Assembly: GCA_001579985.1 (NCBI GenBank)
Contig: LRSR01013122.1
Location: forward strand, 124,001 to 188,000
From: Hypsibius dujardini
Taxonomy: Eukaryota > Tardigrada > Eutardigrada > Parachela > Hypsibiidae
DNA length: 64,000 nt
Direction: 5' to 3'
This document shows, piece after piece, positions 14,256 through 24,800 of the stretch. The stretch's first letter is position 1; each line of letters starts with the position of its first letter. The position numbers and the translations under genes were made by a program. The notes under the pieces were generated by a model. It ran no database searches and was not told where the DNA came from. It saw only the letters and a program-made list of their open reading frames with translations.

Positions 14256-17200
14256 TTACTGGTACCATTCGTCAATTTGCTTGGCTGTGGTGCCAGGGCG
14301 GTATTTAATCTTTCTTGGTGGGTCGGGAATTTGGAAGAGCTGTTGACCGGATGTCGCTCGGCCGCACTGAAAGGCTGTGTCGAATTCCTCAGAGTTTTGA
14401 ACAAGGGCGGTCAGTCGAACTTTGGGATGGCTGTAGCCGACTCGAGCCAGGTCTTTAATTCGCACTGATTCATCGTTCAGACAGAAATACTGAAAAGGAA
14501 AAGTCGCCACTAGATCTTTTCATGTTTTCTGCCCTTCCGTACACGGTCTGCTTGCCTTTCTAGCTTTATATCTATCTGTCTGTCGAGCTGACTGGTTAGC
14601 TGTCTGTCTGTCTGTTTGCTTTCCTGTCTGATTGTCTGTCTGCCTGTTTGCCTGCCATGCTTTCTGTTGCCGTTATAGACCCATGTGCCTTCTCACGCGC
14701 GAAAATACTTTACCTGAGCAAAAGTGAGGAAGAACATCTGACCAAAATCGTAGTTTTCAAATGGGAAGCCAGGGAGGACGGCATCGTTGGCTTTCCGGAT
14801 AACATCCTGGTAGGCCTGCCGGTATTGACAAGATTGGCGGTATATATGCTGTAGCTCTCGTGACATTGGGAAAGAAAAAATAAAGAACTTACGCGATAGG
14901 AAAGTCTAAGTGCCGCTTGGTCAGCACTGTCTTCATATAGAGTTTCTGAGTCCAATGGTAGTTGCAGCAGGATTGACGTATTGCGGTATAATTCCAAAAG
15001 GTACCCGAGGATAGCGTGATATTGTTGGAAAGTCGCGTTGGAGGGTGCGCCGTCTGTTTCGCTCGTTTTGGTTAACATGAACCCTGCTCGAAAAAAATGA
15101 TTGACTTGGGTCGCCAACCTCAATTAAAAAACAACATAGAAATTACATTCATAGTCAACAACGTGAGCCAGTTCTTGTGAGAATTGGAAGCCAAGAGTGG
15201 AGTACTGGGCGAACTGAGGCATTGTCATGTCGAAATACGGCGGCACAAGGTTCTTCGCAAATACTCCTATATAATGCATTATAACAAGCAGGCTAATAAC
15301 TTTTGGTTCCGGATTAACTTAATTGTCATTGATTGATTGCTTGCCTATGAGTCCGTTCTTGTTGGTTTCCAGTCGATAGTCCGCTCCGGACGCGAAACTC
15401 AAGAGATTGGTGAATTTGATGGGAGTGTCGTAGACACCGGCCAGAACGAAATGCTGACGAACCCGTTGAAATGTCCGCAAAGTTTTAAAGAATGAATCAT
15501 ATTTGATGATCCCCTGAAAAATTCACAGCATAATGCGGTTTCAATTCAACGATTCTTACACAGAATATTAATGTACGGTACTACGTAGTACCTTGGTATA
15601 GAGCAAGTTCGTCAGATTTTTAGAATAGAGTTCTTCGGAGTAGGGCAGCTGTCGGCTCAGCTTGCCGAACTTTGCCTTGGCCTGTGTCTTGTCTGAGTCG
15701 CTTAGCCATTCCTGTGTCTGTTGACATGCAACATGCTAGATTTCCGGCATTATTACGGTTAACAATGTGTAGTCTAGGTACTTACTCCGACCAGATCAAC
15801 AGCCCTCTCAGTCAGCTTGTCTAGAAGAGCTTCAATCTGCAGCACATGGGTGGAATGGAGCTAATTTTCCTTTATTTTGTTTGAAGGAGTACCTTCTACC
15901 TTCGTAGTTTGTTCAGTGGAGAAGTAGATTTTTCGGTACAAGGCCAAGCCTCCATCGGGGAGGGCATCAATGGCCATTTGTGAGCACTTTTTCCAGCGGG
16001 CTTGTAGTTCCATCTTCCGCGAACCCATTGACCTCCAAAATGCCTGGATGGTACTCCACAGTTGCGGCTCCTCTTCCATTAATTTCAAATAGTGGAAAAG
16101 TATTCGCCATCCCAGGTAGACAGCCTGGTCCCTGAAAAACCGCACAAAAATTATTAAGACTACTAGTATGAGGCAAAGTGTGTATCGAGCTCGGCTCACC
16201 ATCCACTTGGTCGATAAATCGGCTCACTCATTTCAACAGCGAACATACGTTATTTTTCAGTGACATGGACTTCACTTACCGTTCCGAAGCTTTCCCCAGT
16301 TCGGTATTAAGCGTTTCAAAGTAATCGCGATTCTTAAGAATGATGATGGTATCGGTGGAGACATCGCTGGTGACGTTGGACCACGTCAGCTGAAGCTCAG
16401 TGTCGTCTTCCGTCAGCCTTTGAAAGTAATCAACCAGGTTGTAGTGCTTTGCGATGTTGGGATATCCAGTTGAAAATTCTCCAATTGTTAGCTTGTAGAA
16501 GAGAGGTTCGTGGCTGACCTGGAATTTCAAAAGGTGACTGTCTGGTGGGTGACTGATCTCGATGAACATATAGGCAAGAGGGATAAGTAGGCTGAGAGAC
16601 AAGACAAGACAGACATACATACAGACATACAAATAAGTAGACAGACAGACAAGCAGGCAGACAAGCAGGCAGACAAGCAGGCAGGCAGGCAGGGTGGCAG
16701 ACAAAAAAGACAACCAGACAGGCAGACAGAAAAAAAGACAGATACGCCGACCGACCGATCAAGAGATCGACTGCAGAAAGCTAGTGAGAAAGACGCAGAC
16801 ATGAGAGAGACATTTCAATGAACAGACTTACTCCCGCGAGTTCCGCTTCAAAGTTTACTATCTTTCGGTAGTCGGATTCATCAATCGGATCGATCTGATG
16901 GTAAATGGAATTTTCGATATCTCGTCGTAGAGTGCCCATCAAATCCTTCATAAAAATCCTATAAATTTCACGGAGTTCTGTTGAGTCGTAGATGGAAGTG
17001 GCTAGCTGTAAGACAGAGAGACGTTTAGATCAATTCACCCCATTGCCCAACAACGTACCACAACAACTGGCATAATACTATGCAGTGCTTGGGATTCTGT
17101 ATGTACCTGCAGCCTGCCTTCCTCTATAGTCCAAAACGGGTCCCTCGGGTGAAGAGGGTCGGGCAAGCGAGAGATGTGGAAAAGTGCACTGATTCCGTGT

Positions 17201-18535
17201 TGATGGGCCTCTTTCAGCAGGGCAGGAAGCGAAGGCGATCCTTGACTTGATGCAGTCAAAAGTGGCCAGCTGAGATTCTGCAGTATATGGACCATCTGTT
17301 CCTTCGCAAAAGTGGCGTCTAAAAAAGCACGTATAATATTAGGAGTAAAACGCAATCATCTTTGATGTGTGGTGGGGATTTAGAGGTACACTCACTCAAG
17401 TCCATACAGAGTTGATGAAATTGGGTGGCCTTCTTCTCATAGTCCTCTTTGGTTCTGTTGTCCTTTTCCAGCGTGATTAGAATGTCTGCAAACAATAACG
17501 GGTTTTTAGTGTCAACTCAAGATGCTTGTAGGGCGGCTTATTGAATTCTGCCAAGTTGCAAATAAGGACCCTTGAGAAAACAGCAGTTACCGTGCATCCG
17601 AAGTACTAGCTCATCGCTGACCAGATCGTCCAAGTCTCGAATGCGATCTCCGTAAGGAAGGGTCTTTTGAAAGTTCCCACAGGAATAAGAATAGAAGTCT
17701 GTACAGGGATTGGCTGACGAATTTATTGAGCCCTTAAGTAAACGACCTAGTAAGTACAAATAACGCACAATGAAGGTTTACAATCACTCTGAACTTAAGA
17801 ATCAAATAGTAAGGCAAAGTTACCATAATTGATACATGCGGTACTTTGACACATTTCCGGCGGAGGTTCTTCAATGAAAAATACGTCATCTTTTTTCTAG
17901 AAAATAATGCCATTAAGGCTTACCTTTGTATCGCTCCATTAAATAGACTGACAGCATTATCTCGGTGGTGAGGAAAAAAACTATACAAAGAGTGACCAGC
18001 ACCTTAGTAGTTGTGTCGCAAGGCCGTTTGAAGTAATACCTGAAAAGCAAATGACCCATTTTATCTCCTCCATTCCCGACTAGGCATTGATTGGTAAGGA
18101 AGAGTTGTATTATAATTACTCTTCATTTGCGTTTACTTCTTTGGCCGCGCCGGGTGAAGCGACCCTGGACTCTCTCCGTGACGGAACATTAACCATGGAT
18201 GCCTTCCGGTATTTGCGATCGAGATCGTCCAGTTCGTCAACCGTGTCAAAGGCAGAATTAACGTTTCCACCCGATGGAGCCCGAGACATTCTTCTAGACA
18301 ACCCGGAGGCCAGACCTTCTCCTCCTCCGCCACGGGTTCCAGGGGCGATAGAGACATGGCTGACCCTTCGCGGGACCGCCACCGATGGGGGCTGATCGAG
18401 GTCATCCAGTTCATCCACAGTGGTGAACGCGTTGTCGACCTGTTGACGGATGGAGACGCTGCTGGCCGAAGTGGGCAACTGGAGACGCGACACGCGACGC
18501 GGCACGTTATGTCGACTATCTTTCCGTTCTGCCAT
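14256..18535 (-). CDS. Neprilysin-like M13 membrane protein, zinc site degenerate
   Basis: Sixteen exons on the minus strand give 904 aa: 18535-18120, 18039-17924, 17889-17824, 17746-17591, 17485-17396, 17318-17107, 17005-16832, 16518-16280, 16131-15900, 15836-15786, 15717-15592, 15513-15345, 15266-15147, 15104-14893, 14815-14714, 14489-14256. Type II layout: a 138-aa cytosolic tail, one membrane span (about 152-170), then a peptidase M13 ectodomain starting CQSTACINYG and PCTDFYSYSCGNF. Active M13 enzymes carry HExxH and ExxxD; here the first motif reads QELAH (15163-15177) and the second EDSAD. The first zinc-binding His is Gln, so the protein is probably a pseudopeptidase. Doubtful junctions: the acceptor at 17890 (AAG after an A-run), a GC donor after 15345, and a 42-nt intron 15105-15146. 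CAGA repeats fill the intron 16519-16831. Confidence 0.85.
14570..14656. repeat. (CTGT)n microsatellite
   Basis: Degenerate CTGT/CTGC run in the intron between the last two exons of the M13 gene. Confidence 0.85.
16598..16742. repeat. (CAGA)n/(CAGG)n microsatellite
   Basis: CAGA/CAGG tetranucleotides in an M13 intron (16519-16831). Long Cys/Leu-rich minus-strand frames here are repeat artefacts. Confidence 0.9.
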
Positions 18536-18585
18536 AGTGGTTGCTTCTTTTCCTATGTCGAGCTGATTTTTTCAAGTGCCCAAAA

Positions 18586-18593
18586 ATTATATA
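18586..18593 (-). promoter_or_regulatory. Candidate TATA box of the M13 gene
   Basis: TATATAAT on the minus strand, 51 bp upstream of the ATG at 18535. It would give a leader of only about 20 nt. Confidence 0.35.
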
Positions 18594-19233
18594 CTTAAAA
18601 AGCGCAGCATTAGGCGAATTAGCCTGTCAGCCCAACATTTTGCTGACAAAACGGCAGTCCTCCAACGTCTCGAGCTTCCTCTGTCCGCGCCGTTCTCCAA
18701 AGTCAACGCCGTGATTTGTGTTACAAGTTTGAGTAAGAGCTGTTCCACTTTCTTCCTGTAAGTGAGATGAGCCTTATCTTATCGTGCAGCGGGCGCTTTT
18801 GAGCTACCGTTTTACGATAACCTACAGTAAATAGCTCTCTACGGGTCCGTAGATGGAATCAGGCACTTGTAATTATACGACTGGGGAGCAGTAAATTAAT
18901 GACCAGTAAAGAAAGTTTTGATATGAATTCTATTCCAGGTGATGTAACTAAGAATCTTGTACAGCAGTATACTTTGTCGAAAGGTAAGATTCTTCTTTAA
19001 CGGGAATCTACTTACTAACGGAGACAAACAAAAGCTCATCAGCGAACAAACAACAACATTTTGATGATACTATTACTAGTAATACAAAAACGGACAAGGA
19101 GCCAATTTACCGTTATTGCAATAGGCTTTATTGTAGAAAATAAATATAACTGACAATATTTTCTCGCCGACAGCGGTAAGAATGCAAATGTTTTTCATGA
19201 ATCAAATCAAGTAAAGTGCTTCTAAACTGACGA
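18594..19233. other. Intergenic
   Basis: Between the M13 promoter and the WAP gene 3' end. A minus-strand AATAAA (plus-strand TTTATT near 19128) could be the WAP poly(A) signal. No gene seen. Confidence 0.4.
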
Positions 19234-20161
19234 CTATCCCCTACTACGCCAAGAGGGCTGAGGCACTACTGGAGCTGGTGCTGCCCTCTCGAAGGTTTGC
19301 ACTGCTCTCTGATAAACTGGTTGGACAATCCGGGGGCTCGGAGCCGGTTGTTGTTGTGTTGCGACCAATCTAATTGGCTCCGCAGCCCGGACACGAGGAG
19401 CCACGTAAACGGGACCTGGTGAGACGATCACTTTTCTCGGCATAAAGCGGGCTAAATTTGTGTGCTCCAATGGGACGACCCGGCGTTCTGGGTCTGTCGC
19501 TCGGTGGAGACCAAGTTTCCTATCTGAATTTCTCAACAGCAAAGCACGGGTAGTTATTTGTGTCGTTTTGATCGGTAAGACAGGCCCAACATCCGCGCAG
19601 TAAGGGCAACCGGTGTCTGCACAGCATTTCTGACTACCGGAACAATCTCTATCAGCCCAGCAAATGGGCTGGCAGTTTCGAATGGACCAACCCGTGTACG
19701 TAGCCGGGCAGGAGCCTAGACGGACGGAAAGATGCAAGTTGAAATTGTCTAAATACGTCTAATTACAATAGAAGAGTGAAACCTGGTTTGCTCTCCCGAA
19801 TGTAGTTGCCGTTTATGTTGATTGGCCAGCGCCCATTAACAAGGAACCCGTACCCGGTGAAGGGTCTCACGCAAAATTCCGCACATCCATTGGAGCAACA
19901 TTTTAAGCTGCCGCTGCAGTCTGAATCGCGGTTGGCGGCGAAATCGCAGTTTCCGATGCAGTTGTTGGAACCAGTAAATGCCATTAAATGCTCCTCTGGA
20001 CAGTCGCCTCTTTTTGTAACATTCGGTTTAGATAATGCAATCTGTGTGTCCATGGAGTCGTCAAGAAAATTAGTTGCAAAATTAGAATCGGCGAAATTTA
20101 TTGCCGAAAAGCCAACCGAGAAAAGAGACGACATATAGATCAAGACACACGTCAAATCCAT
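19234..20161 (-). CDS. Secreted protein with two WAP-type four-disulfide domains
   Basis: Two exons (20161-19783 and 19715-19234) give 286 aa. N-terminal signal peptide (about 1-20). Domain 1 runs from GDCPEEHLMAF to GCAEFC, including the CC pair SGSLKCCSNGC. Domain 2 runs from SCPATYTGWSIRNC through QPICWADRDCSG and SQKCCADTGC to CPYCADVG. The C-terminal ~110 residues are Pro/Arg/Gln/Val-rich without cysteines and look disordered. WAP proteins are usually extracellular protease inhibitors or antimicrobials; which applies here cannot be told. The intron separates the two domains, as expected for domain duplication. Confidence 0.8.
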
Positions 20162-21824
20162 GTAGATTAATAATAATGTTTGCTAGGATTATTCACTCAA
20201 AAAGAGGCTAAATATTGTCCGACTCCCTGAAACTAAATAAGACAAAACGGAATTGAACCTATCAGCGATATATACTGTCCAAAAGTATTTAATATCATAT
20301 TTAGTTTCCTGATTGAAAAGTATAGATTAAAAAAATATGATTGATATTAAAGATATTGAAGCCAGAACGCATCAACGGCGCGTGGTTTTGCTCTAGGCTC
20401 ATTTGATTAATTAACAAAGATACGGCGGCACTTGTCACGTTCTTGTTTTCTTGTCTTGTTTATCAAATAAAAAGAAGCCGACGACTCATGCGTGTTGTGT
20501 AGACAGACAGACAGACACAGACAGACCAGACCACATGGAAACCGGAATTGCACTATACGCGGATATGATATTGCTGCGTTTTGTTGCAACATCTAGATGA
20601 AAGGTCTGTCACTCTAACTAATTCTGTACCAACAATTAGTTGACAATTATATTGGAGTAGGTCCTCGATTGATAAGTCATCGTAATGAGAAAGCTATGCA
20701 TTTTAAATGTGACCGAAAGTGAAGCTGCACTTGTCAACATTTTCAACGCGTTTTTGAAATATGCCTTTCACAACTTTATTTTGAAAAAAATCAAAATTCT
20801 TCAGAGGTGAACCATAGAGGGCGCTAAATGCATTACCATGTGCCATTTCGACTGATTGACATATTTTTTGGGAAAGCGAAAACGTAGAAATTATGCATGC
20901 GAAGAAACCCTCTGACATTGTCGACTGATTAATTGATTTTACAATAAGTACAAAAACTTCGAGAGAAAGAAAGTTCGATGCAAGTGCTCAATTATTAAAT
21001 AATTTTTGTGTCCGCGCAACTTATTTCACTTTAGCGAAGTCATTAATTAGAGATTCCGGTTTCTGTGTTTTGTTTTATCTTGATTAACAGTTGAATCTGA
21101 TCAGAATATCATCATTTCATCATCATGTCACGCTGTTAGCTGTTATCAATTCTAGAATACGGTCGAACAGTATAATTCAGCAATCAATCAACATAAATTG
21201 TGGTAACATACGTAGCGCCCTCTATGTACCAACTTTAAAGAGTTTTTTATTTAAAAAAATAGAAGTTCTGAAATAGGGAAACTTTTATTAACGGAAAGAG
21301 CAAGAACACATCCTAAAGCATTTGTAAAACGCAGTAAAAGAGATTTGGGTCACAGAGTGGAGGGGGGGGGGAGCCCCTTGTGAGTCACTTAAGTAATGCA
21401 ATTTCAGCATGGGGGAGTTTCCGGCGGTCTTTGCGAAAATATGAACGAGGGCGGAGGTCCACGTACAAAGCAGCTTTATCGAGTGTGCCTTATCTGACCG
21501 ACCCGAACTGCTTGGCGGTTTGTGGAGTTGTTGATCGGACAGAGATCTCCAAGTAGCCCGAGACAACTGCGTTGCCTAGCATGAGGAATGTGAAAATGTA
21601 ACGATAATATTATTCTCATTCCACACTGGCCACAAATCAGCTCAAAGAAAGTGCGTATTGCGTCAGTTTAACTAAAGTTTCAGAATTCCTGATTAAGTAA
21701 TGCAGATATCCGTTCGATAAATCCTTAAACCGCCAGCCGATTTACTATCCAGCATTCGAGCATATAGATTTGTCTCCCCTTTGCAGGATGGATTGCGTTT
21801 GACGTTTAATATAATTTGCTAAAA
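20162..21824. other. Intergenic region with inverted-repeat element
   Basis: No gene seen. A short CAGA run lies at 20500-20527 and an inverted-repeat element spans about 20700-21300 (separate entry). Confidence 0.5.
20700..21300. mobile_element. MITE-like element with imperfect terminal inverted repeats
   Basis: The left part contains CATAGAGGGCGCT (20812-20824), followed by GCATTACCATG. The right part carries the inverse, AGCGCCCTCTATGTACC (about 21211-21228), preceded by GGTAACATACGT. The same core, TACATAGGGGGCGCT then ATGTTACC, sits in both ends of the larger transposon at 60021-61450, so this looks like a diverged non-autonomous relative. No coding capacity. The outer limits are approximate because the arms are poorly conserved outside the core. 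Confidence 0.55.
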
Positions 21825-24800
21825 ATGTCACCCGGGCAAGGAAACGGCACGAGCGGCCATCCCTATTCACCTGCCCCTGGTCTGTCGGAACTGTCTGATC
21901 CTTTAGTGCGTCCCACGAGTGATCAACTTGTCGTCACTGGTTCATCACCTGCGACTGCACCAATCGTCGGAGTATCAGACATTACCCTCGACCGTCGTCA
22001 ATCACCTATCCCAACTGGATCGGCCTTACTCAAGGACACTACCGAGGCGGATGAACTAGCAAAGACCCACGTCTTTGCATTGTACGTCAACCTTCTCAAG
22101 GAACCCATGTGTCGAGATTTCGCTTGTGATTCAGCACACACATTATCTTGTACCTAATTAGGGTCAGCCCGGGCGATGAGCACTTTAATGAGCCATTGCC
22201 CATTCAAACAGAGCAGCCGATGGCGGAAGTTGAGGAGTTTGACGTTGAGGTGGCCAAACCGAAACCACGAACGGTGGGTTGCAGTAAATACCGACACGCT
22301 CTTCGAGTACTGGTGCCTTGTCGATGCGACATTGAGGAGGAGTAAGTCTGCTTTGCTTTCCTTTTAGAGAGTAGCTATTTTACTCTCCCCCCTTTGGGAA
22401 CCCAATAGAACCCCAACTATATTTTACCCCTCAATCCCACCAGGGGCCCAAATAGCGCCCCTACTATTTTACCACTCCCATGCCGTCGGCTCGTCCGTCT
22501 GTTGTCCGTCCGTTGTCTGTCCGGCCGGTCGACCGTACAATGAAGGGACAACGGACGAACTGATGGGCGGATTGACAACGGACGGAGGGACGGACGGACA
22601 ACGGAGGGACGGACAGCAGACGTTCAACGGACGGACGAACGAACAACATGGGAGTGGTAGAATAATAGGGGCGCTATTTGGGCCTCTGGTAATGTATACA
22701 GGGAGGAGTATAATAACTAGGGATATATTGAACCCCAGGGAGGGGTAAAATAGCCGGGGTGCTTTTGGGCCCCACACACTAGAAGGGATGGGTAAAATAG
22801 CTGTAGCCTTTATTTTATTGTTAGTTAGTTAAATTAAGAAGTGAGATTGTTTTTGCTTTAGTGATGAGAGATACAGTCGTCTCGATCGCGTAGGTAAAAT
22901 AACTTGATTTCCCGGTTATAGTTTGACTGGACCCCTGACTGACTTTGCAAATGAATGACATACATAGGGTGTATCAGTTTTGTCTTATATTCCTGGATGA
23001 CTGGACTGATGTGGCGCTCCTACAAGCGCGGTCTGAGACTGCAGGATATGTGGAAGACCTCCTGGTGGGATAGCTGCGACCTTAACACAGACAGGTTAGT
23101 TGATTACCTTTTCATCTGATCATACAACACTTGCCTGAATATTATCTACAATTTGTGTTGTTTAGACTGCAGAGAATCTGGAAAGATGAAGTGACAGATC
23201 ACGGCGAGAAGAATGCCTCCTTCTTCCGAGCATGTTGGCAGTTTTGTAGAACACGGCTCATTGTTGCCGGTATAATCTATTGCTGCTGCCTATGTATGGG
23301 ATTCCTTGGACCGGTTTGTTGTGAATTGCTCATGGCACTTGTTGGCGGTTTAGAAGGATGTTTGGTGCACACTTTGTTCTTATTGCAGACGCTTTTTGTT
23401 CAAAAACTCATCCAGCAAACAGAGGAAAACGACAAGAGCCTTCAGACTAAAAGTTATGGTGTCGTTTTGGTAGTCGGACTGGCGGGCTGCGAAGTGGGTC
23501 GGTACGCGGTAGGCCAAGCTCCTTGCATACAGTATACAGTATGTATGGTGGCCTCTTCAAGAGCATAATCAGGGTTTTCATGGTTGTAGGGCAATCTTGT
23601 TTGTGACTGTTTGGGCCATCAACTATCGAACGTGTATTCGTTTGAAAAGCGCTTGCAATGGACTGGTTTACCGAAAAATCTTCCAGCTGAATAACTTGCA
23701 GCAGGCTGGATCATCGAGTGAAATTGTCACCCTTATCTCCTCCGATATTCAAAGAATATTCGATGCTGTTCGACAAAGTCTCCTCATGATTGGAGGCCCC
23801 GTTTTGATGGTTGGTGGGACAATCTACTCCGTTTGGCTTCTCGGTTGGATGGCCTTCGTAGGAGCTGGTGTTCTCGTACTTTTTTACCCAGTTCAGGTAT
23901 GCACTAGCTTCTTGTCACGGTAAATAAGTGGACTTATAAGTCCACGTTGCAGGCTGTTTTGTCCAAGACTTTGGCGAAACTTCGTCGACGCAGTGTCCAG
24001 AAAACGGAATCCCGAATCCACCTGATGACGGAAATAATCAACAGCATTCGCCTGATTAAGATGTACGCGTGGGAATATCCATTCTGCGAGAAAGTTGTCA
24101 AGATGCGCGAGGAAGAGCATAAACACTTGGCGATGACCGCTTGGACCCAAAGCACCAACCTCTCATTGACGCCATTGGTTCCTGTGATTGCGGCCGTGGT
24201 AACGTTCCTATGTCATATGGCTGTTGGTGGGGAACTTGAACCAACACAAGTTAGTAAGTCGTTCTCTTAATTGTGGTTACTTACGGGCGCTTTTTATGTT
24301 GGTTGCTGTTACGTACTTTTGGGGTGATGGGCTCGTCTTGGCAATACTGTACAATAGGCTTTCACGCTGCTGACCATTTACTACGCCACACGAAGTGCTT
24401 ATAACGGAATGCCATTTGCTTTACGCTCCTACTCTGACTGCTTACCGGCCTGTATCCGTTTGAAAGTGAGTACTTGAGAAGCGGGTTTCTCGTGCTAGCA
24501 TGCAGTCAGGGAAATTAATTGTCTGCGGTGGCAAAAATAGATAATTGCATTACAGGGTCCTCGCGCCTCTCTTTGCTTTATTTTCTGATGCTCCCGTTCC
24601 TCGAACTAGCTTATCTCGTTCCATTTACTAGTAACAATCTTAACAGGTTTTTAATATTCTCATAATCTACTATATCATCGGGTCCGGTGGTATTCGGCAA
24701 ATAGTCCTCTCTTTCCTACCTATCATTGCCATGCGTGTTTCATGTGACAGAGTTCAGGTATTTTTCCAAACAAAAAATATTTCGCCTCGAAGCGCATTAT

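Noticed and set aside
16430-16802. Overlapping minus-strand frames rich in Cys, Leu and Ser that look like a secreted Cys-rich peptide
   Set aside because: They run through CAGA/CAGG repeats in an intron of the M13 gene; only the part from 16518 down is real exon.
22860-22960. Possible extra microexon in the ABCC gene between 22341 and 22978
   Set aside because: Direct joining of 22341 to 22978 already gives an in-phase sequence that aligns with ABCC5.
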